DNA of 64,000 bases from contig CAYNZP010000004.1 of NCBI GenBank assembly GCA_964401835.1, forward strand, positions 1-64,000, read 5' to 3'. A program made the position numbers and the translations under genes. The notes below the pieces were generated by a model that saw only the letters and a program-made list of their open reading frames with translations, did not search any database and had not been told where the DNA came from. This DNA comes from CAYNZP01 sp964401835. GTDB lineage: Bacteria > Planctomycetota > Phycisphaerae > SM23-33. Each line of letters opens with the position of its first letter. Position 1 is the first letter of the stretch. Positions 60,829-64,000 of this stretch are shown one piece after another.

Positions 60829-61419
60829 TTAAATATATGCCCGAACTCGCATGGCGACACTTTTTAGTTGCGATGGATTCGTAATATCAACTTTGTTACT
60901 ATCGATATCAATTATCGGGCAAATTAAATCCTGTCTTATTTGTTTGTAATCTTCACGCATAGAGGAAAGAAATTCTGCTGTAAAAACTTTTTCAAATTCT
61001 CTTCCTCTCTCAGCAATCCGCTCAAGGAGCGTTTCTATGGTTGCATCCAGGTTTATCAATACGTCCGGCTGCTTTACCAAACCACCGACTCGTCTGGCTA
61101 CTCTTTCATAGAGGCCCAAGTCATCGCTGATGAGTTTTTCGTTGGCGTAAATTCTATCCTGGCAGAAGCCATAATCGCTTATGAAAAGCCCGTCTTGAGA
61201 CCATGTTTCCAGCGAAAGCTGCTTAACTCGAGACAGCAGAAAGTAAAGCTGGCTTGGCAGCATCGCCTTATTATCGCCGAGATATGCTTCAGAAAGAAAT
61301 GGATTCCCAGCGTAATCTTCGCGTATAAGCTCAGCGGCTAACTCCTCGCAGAGAAGTTCTGCAAGTGTTGTTTTCCCAACTGCCGGCGGGCCTATTATGC
61401 TTATCAGTTTCGCACTCAC
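60829..61419 (-). CDS. Deoxynucleoside kinase-type P-loop kinase
   Basis: A 196-residue kinase of the dNK/dGK-dAK family, which phosphorylates deoxynucleosides for salvage. The P-loop is IGPPAVGKTT; IREDYAGNPFL supplies the catalytic Glu region, DYGFCQDRIYA stands for the DRS/ERS-type motif, and the lid is ERIAERGREFE. The start is GTG 61419, overlapping the folK stop (GTGA); an upstream TTG would add three residues. The gene sits between folK and panC, a place where such kinases are often found. The substrate base is not shown by the sequence. Confidence 0.8.
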   Translation of the reverse strand: MSAKLISIIGPPAVGKTTLAELLCEELAAELIREDYAGNPFLSEAYLGDNKAMLPSQLYFLLSRVKQLSLETWSQDGLFISDYGFCQDRIYANEKLISDDLGLYERVARRVGGLVKQPDVLINLDATIETLLERIAERGREFEKVFTAEFLSSMREDYKQIRQDLICPIIDIDSNKVDITNPSQLKSVAMRVRAYI

Positions 61420-61898
61420 TCTTGGCAAGTCTCCGCTTGCGTCAGTAGCTCAGACATTGTCTTGCCAAGTACTGGATGAACTGCATCCGGCGCTATGCTT
61501 GCCAGAGGCTTGAGCACAAAAAGACGCTCGTGCATTCTCGGATGCGGGATTGTCAGCTCCTCTGAATCCATAACGGTATTACCGACTAGCAGTATGTCTA
61601 GATCACACGTTCGCGATCCCCACTTCTGCTCGTTTTGACGATCTCGGCCTAGCTGGGCTTCTATTTCCTGCAAAACAGCCAACAACTCAATTGGAGCCAG
61701 TGTGGTTTGTACTTCAGCCGCACCATTGAGATATTTTCCCTGCCCGGTTGGACCTACGGGTTCGGTCTCGAGGAGCTGCGATACCTTTTGGACCTCGATA
61801 CCTTCCCTTTTGCCGAGAAGTTCAATCGCTCGACGTAGCGTAGCTTCCCTGTCGCCGAGGTTGCTTCCAAGGGCTATGTATGCAGTAATATCACCCAT
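61416..61898 (-). CDS. folK: 2-amino-4-hydroxy-6-hydroxymethyldihydropteridine pyrophosphokinase
   Basis: A 160-residue folate-pathway enzyme. Signatures are YIALGSNLGDREATLRRA at the start, LETEPVGPTGQGKYLNGA and WGSRTCDLDILL with the metal-binding Asp pair, then LTIPHPRMHERLFVLKPL. The length is standard. Folate made here also serves the methyl branch that feeds AcsE. It overlaps the kinase gene after it by 4 bp. Confidence 0.94.
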   Translation of the reverse strand: MGDITAYIALGSNLGDREATLRRAIELLGKREGIEVQKVSQLLETEPVGPTGQGKYLNGAAEVQTTLAPIELLAVLQEIEAQLGRDRQNEQKWGSRTCDLDILLVGNTVMDSEELTIPHPRMHERLFVLKPLASIAPDAVHPVLGKTMSELLTQAETCQE

Positions 61899-61901
61899 TT
61901 T

Positions 61902-62693
61902 CTAATCTGCTGGTTTTCTACACCTAATGATAAAGAAGTATGCAATTATCTGCGTGTCGTTTACAGCCGGACATTTTTCAACAGTTTTAGCGTCTGCAGT
62001 TGGCTCAATGAAATATTCTAGTACAAAACCGGTTTCAATTAGAAGATTCAACCAATAGGCTAATGTGTGTGTAAACCGGGGAACCTTAAACTTCGGGAAT
62101 TTCTTTTTTAACTCTTGAGGTGTAACGCTAAATGTAAATTCCTCAATATTTCCGTTCTCTTCCCGAAAATAATCTCCGCATTCCAGAGCCACACGCTTGC
62201 CTGTTTGATCGCAAGCCCATTTCCACCGGGATGTAGCAAAGCAAGGATGTGAGATGGAAAATTGCAAAAAGCCGCCTGGTTTTATTACTCTGAAAGCTTC
62301 TTCAATAACTTTTCTAGTTTCTGGAATATCCATGAAACTCATGAATGCAACGGCGAAGTCAAAGCTTTCAACGCTGAAAGGCAAAGCTGTTGCACTGGCT
62401 ATTTGGTAGTCAATTCCAAGAGGCTTTTCGTTTTCAGCTTGCTTGGCGTATTTTATAAATTTTGAAGAGATATCAACCCCCGTCATCTTTGAGCCCATTT
62501 TTGCAACAAGACGGGTGTTGTGGCCTTCTCCGCAACCTATATCAAGCCCATGCAGGCTGTTTGTTTTGGGAAGCATTTCAAGAAAGGCCGGAGTATTGAC
62601 ATAATCTCGATATACATCGTAGCCCATCCGAGACAGTTTGGTCCATATATCAGCATTTTGATTCCAGTATTCACCGACTTCTTTATGGTCCAT
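61902..62693 (-). CDS. Class I SAM-dependent methyltransferase
   Basis: A 263-residue methyltransferase with the SAM loop GLDIGCGEGHNTRLVAKMG, motif II GVDISSKFI and the post-I strand FDFAVAFMSFMDIP. It resembles small-molecule methyltransferases of the UbiE/BioC type. The C-terminal 90 residues (ISHPCFATSRW, YWLNLLIETGF) probably hold the acceptor site. The substrate is unknown; it sits between dapL and folK without an obvious pathway link. Confidence 0.85.
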   Translation of the reverse strand: MDHKEVGEYWNQNADIWTKLSRMGYDVYRDYVNTPAFLEMLPKTNSLHGLDIGCGEGHNTRLVAKMGSKMTGVDISSKFIKYAKQAENEKPLGIDYQIASATALPFSVESFDFAVAFMSFMDIPETRKVIEEAFRVIKPGGFLQFSISHPCFATSRWKWACDQTGKRVALECGDYFREENGNIEEFTFSVTPQELKKKFPKFKVPRFTHTLAYWLNLLIETGFVLEYFIEPTADAKTVEKCPAVNDTQIIAYFFIIRCRKPAD

Positions 62694-62734
62694 TTGCTAT
62701 CTTTTCAAATAAAAGGTATGCCGTTTTATATTTT

Positions 62735-63916
62735 TTACACTTGGATTTCTGCAATTCGTCCCAAGGCCTCCTTGAGAACGTTATCCGGGTAAGTAAGTGA
62801 TATCCGGAAGAAACCTTCGCCACATTTACCGTAACCCAGGCCCGGAGTTACCACAACGCCAGTCTTTTCCAGCAGGTCTTCGGCGAAAGCCGCACTCGAG
62901 CCGTTATATTTTTCAGGTACTGGCGCCCAGATATAAATCGTGGCTTTGGGCTTTTCGATATTCCAACCGTGACTATTTAATGTGTCTACTACCAAATCCC
63001 TCCGTCGCTGATAAATCTCGTTGATAGGGGGGATGATTTCATCGGCCAGGTCCAGCGCTTTGGCTGCGGCGAATTGCACTGCCCTTAATGAGCCGTTGTC
63101 GATATTGTCTTTGACTGTCTTGAGGGCCTTGACTGCCGAGGCATTGCCGACAACGCAACCGAGTCGCCAACCGGTCATGTTAAAGGCCTTGGAAAGCGAG
63201 AAGAACTCGACAGCGACTTCATCAGCACCGTCTACCTCGAGGATGCTCGGGGCCTTGTAGCCTTCGTAAGTGTTCTCGCTGTACGCACTGTCATGGGCGA
63301 TGAGTATGTTGTGCTTTCGGCCGAATTCGACGGCTCGTTTGAAAAAGTCCAGGTCAGCAATCGCGGTCGTCGGATTGTTCGGATAATTCAGCCAGAGGAT
63401 TTTGGCTTTTGTCCGCACTTCGCTTTCAATGGTGTCGAAATCCGCGAGGAAATCATTTTCCTTCAAAAGCGGAAGCTGGTAGGTGGTTGCACCTGAAAAT
63501 ACATGCCCGATGTTATAAGTGGGGTAACCCGGAACCGGAGCGATGCCAATGTCGCCGGGATTCATGATTCCAAGACAAAGCTTCACGATTGCGTCCTTGC
63601 TGCCCATGGTCGTAACGATCTGATTTTCAGCAAGATCGACGCTGTATCTTCTCTTATAGAAATCTCGAATCGATTGCGGGAACTTGTCTACCGGGGCATC
63701 GCAACCATAACGGTGTCGATTTATGTCTTCAGTGTCCCGTACGGACCTGCAGAGTTCGTCAATTACGGCATCCGGCGTCGGATAATCCGGATCGCCGATG
63801 CCAAGGGTAATAACATTTACACCTTTTTCTTTTGCCGCTGCGATTTTCCGTCGCAGGTCAGCAAACAGATATGGCGGCAGAAGATTCAAACGATCAGAGA
63901 AATTTACTTCCATCAT
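62735..63916 (-). CDS. dapL: LL-diaminopimelate aminotransferase
   Basis: A 393-residue class I PLP aminotransferase. It resembles DapL, which makes LL-diaminopimelate directly from tetrahydrodipicolinate for lysine and peptidoglycan; this is common in Planctomycetes. The PLP Lys lies in FFSLSKAFNMTGWRLG, with ITLGIGDPDYPTP, YPNNPTTA, AHDSAYSE and FFRISLTYP. I take ATG 63916: GAAAGG precedes it and it overlaps the previous gene's stop as ATGA. A start at 63937 would extend far into that gene. Confidence 0.85.
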   Translation of the reverse strand: MMEVNFSDRLNLLPPYLFADLRRKIAAAKEKGVNVITLGIGDPDYPTPDAVIDELCRSVRDTEDINRHRYGCDAPVDKFPQSIRDFYKRRYSVDLAENQIVTTMGSKDAIVKLCLGIMNPGDIGIAPVPGYPTYNIGHVFSGATTYQLPLLKENDFLADFDTIESEVRTKAKILWLNYPNNPTTAIADLDFFKRAVEFGRKHNILIAHDSAYSENTYEGYKAPSILEVDGADEVAVEFFSLSKAFNMTGWRLGCVVGNASAVKALKTVKDNIDNGSLRAVQFAAAKALDLADEIIPPINEIYQRRRDLVVDTLNSHGWNIEKPKATIYIWAPVPEKYNGSSAAFAEDLLEKTGVVVTPGLGYGKCGEGFFRISLTYPDNVLKEALGRIAEIQV

Positions 63917-63999
63917 TTTGCCTTTCGAGTAATCCATAATTCATTAGAGTCAGAAAGAGGCATTTTATCAGGTGTTTCCGCGCCCGCAACGGCTTGGAT
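63913..63999 (-). CDS. C-terminus of an upstream minus-strand gene (partial)
   Basis: A frame open to the window edge on the minus strand ends with ETPDKMPLSDSNELWITRKAK and TGA at 63913-63915, overlapping the dapL start by 4 nt. Only 28 residues are visible and I do not recognise them. The ATGA overlap indicates co-transcription with dapL. Confidence 0.45.
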   Translation of the reverse strand: MQAVAGAETPDKMPLSDSNELWITRKAK

Positions 64000-64000
64000 T

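Noticed and set aside
1..64000. CRISPR arrays, rRNA operons and intact insertion sequences
   Set aside because: No regularly spaced direct repeats, rRNA-like segments or transposase genes were seen on reading both strands.

Overview
The window looks like an anaerobic or facultative planctomycete, probably of the Phycisphaerae/Sedimentisphaerae type. Support for this comes from a PEP-CTERM secreted protein, dense carbohydrate and amino-sugar genes, sugar-locus proteins of the uroporphyrinogen-decarboxylase fold, LL-diaminopimelate aminotransferase, and a complete bacterial carbonyl branch of the Wood-Ljungdahl pathway. The lineage is inferred from gene content only; there is no rRNA or ribosomal-protein gene in the window.

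Layout. 1-7 kb: the tail of a DapA/NanA-type lyase, then a sugar locus with two glycoside-hydrolase-like proteins alternating with two UroD-fold proteins. 7-10 kb: a LarA-type nickel racemase, a decayed ilvD next to a fragment of a sugar kinase, and two small unknown genes. 10.4-16.6 kb: an accessory region ending at the 3' half of a tRNA-Pro gene. It carries a Met/Gln-rich unknown protein, a conserved partner, a DUF2958 protein and a compact operon for ubiquitin-like conjugation: a ubiquitin-like protein, an E2-like enzyme fused to a Cys-rich zinc array, a JAMM peptidase and an E1-like adenylating enzyme. 16.7-28 kb: AraC/PIG-L/NagB amino-sugar genes, alanine racemase, an RNA helicase, a PEP-CTERM propeller protein, GFA and DinB-like proteins, RlmKL and a truncated ECF sigma factor. 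28.3-35 kb: a large secreted TPR protein, a histidine kinase/response regulator pair and an archaemetzincin-like ankyrin lipoprotein.

35.4-48.4 kb is the CO dehydrogenase/acetyl-CoA synthase cluster. Two CooC-type ATPases flank or interrupt CooS, a polyferredoxin, AcsB, AcsC, a RACo-type reductive activator, AcsD and AcsE. Two small accessory genes follow (a Cys-rich protein and a DUF3786 protein). Together these reduce CO2 to CO, activate and methylate the corrinoid protein and assemble acetyl-CoA. The folate enzymes of the methyl branch are not in the window.

48.7-64 kb holds an outer-membrane-like protein, a frameshifted gamma-carbonic anhydrase, tRNA-Arg(TCT), a GntR regulator, a PDZ/S41 protease and a long minus-strand run: dapL, a methyltransferase, folK, deoxynucleoside kinase, panC, panD, lgt, a TPR/HEAT-like protein and a membrane protein.

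The best candidate for an unusual system is the E1/E2/JAMM/Ubl operon. It belongs to a class predicted before in bacteria, but the E2-plus-zinc-array fusion, the Ubl tail without Gly-Gly, an internal hairpin and the tRNA-Pro boundary make this version worth following up. Several gene remnants (ilvD, sugar kinase, ECF sigma factor, carbonic anhydrase) and a three-copy dispersed repeat show that the accessory parts have been rearranged.
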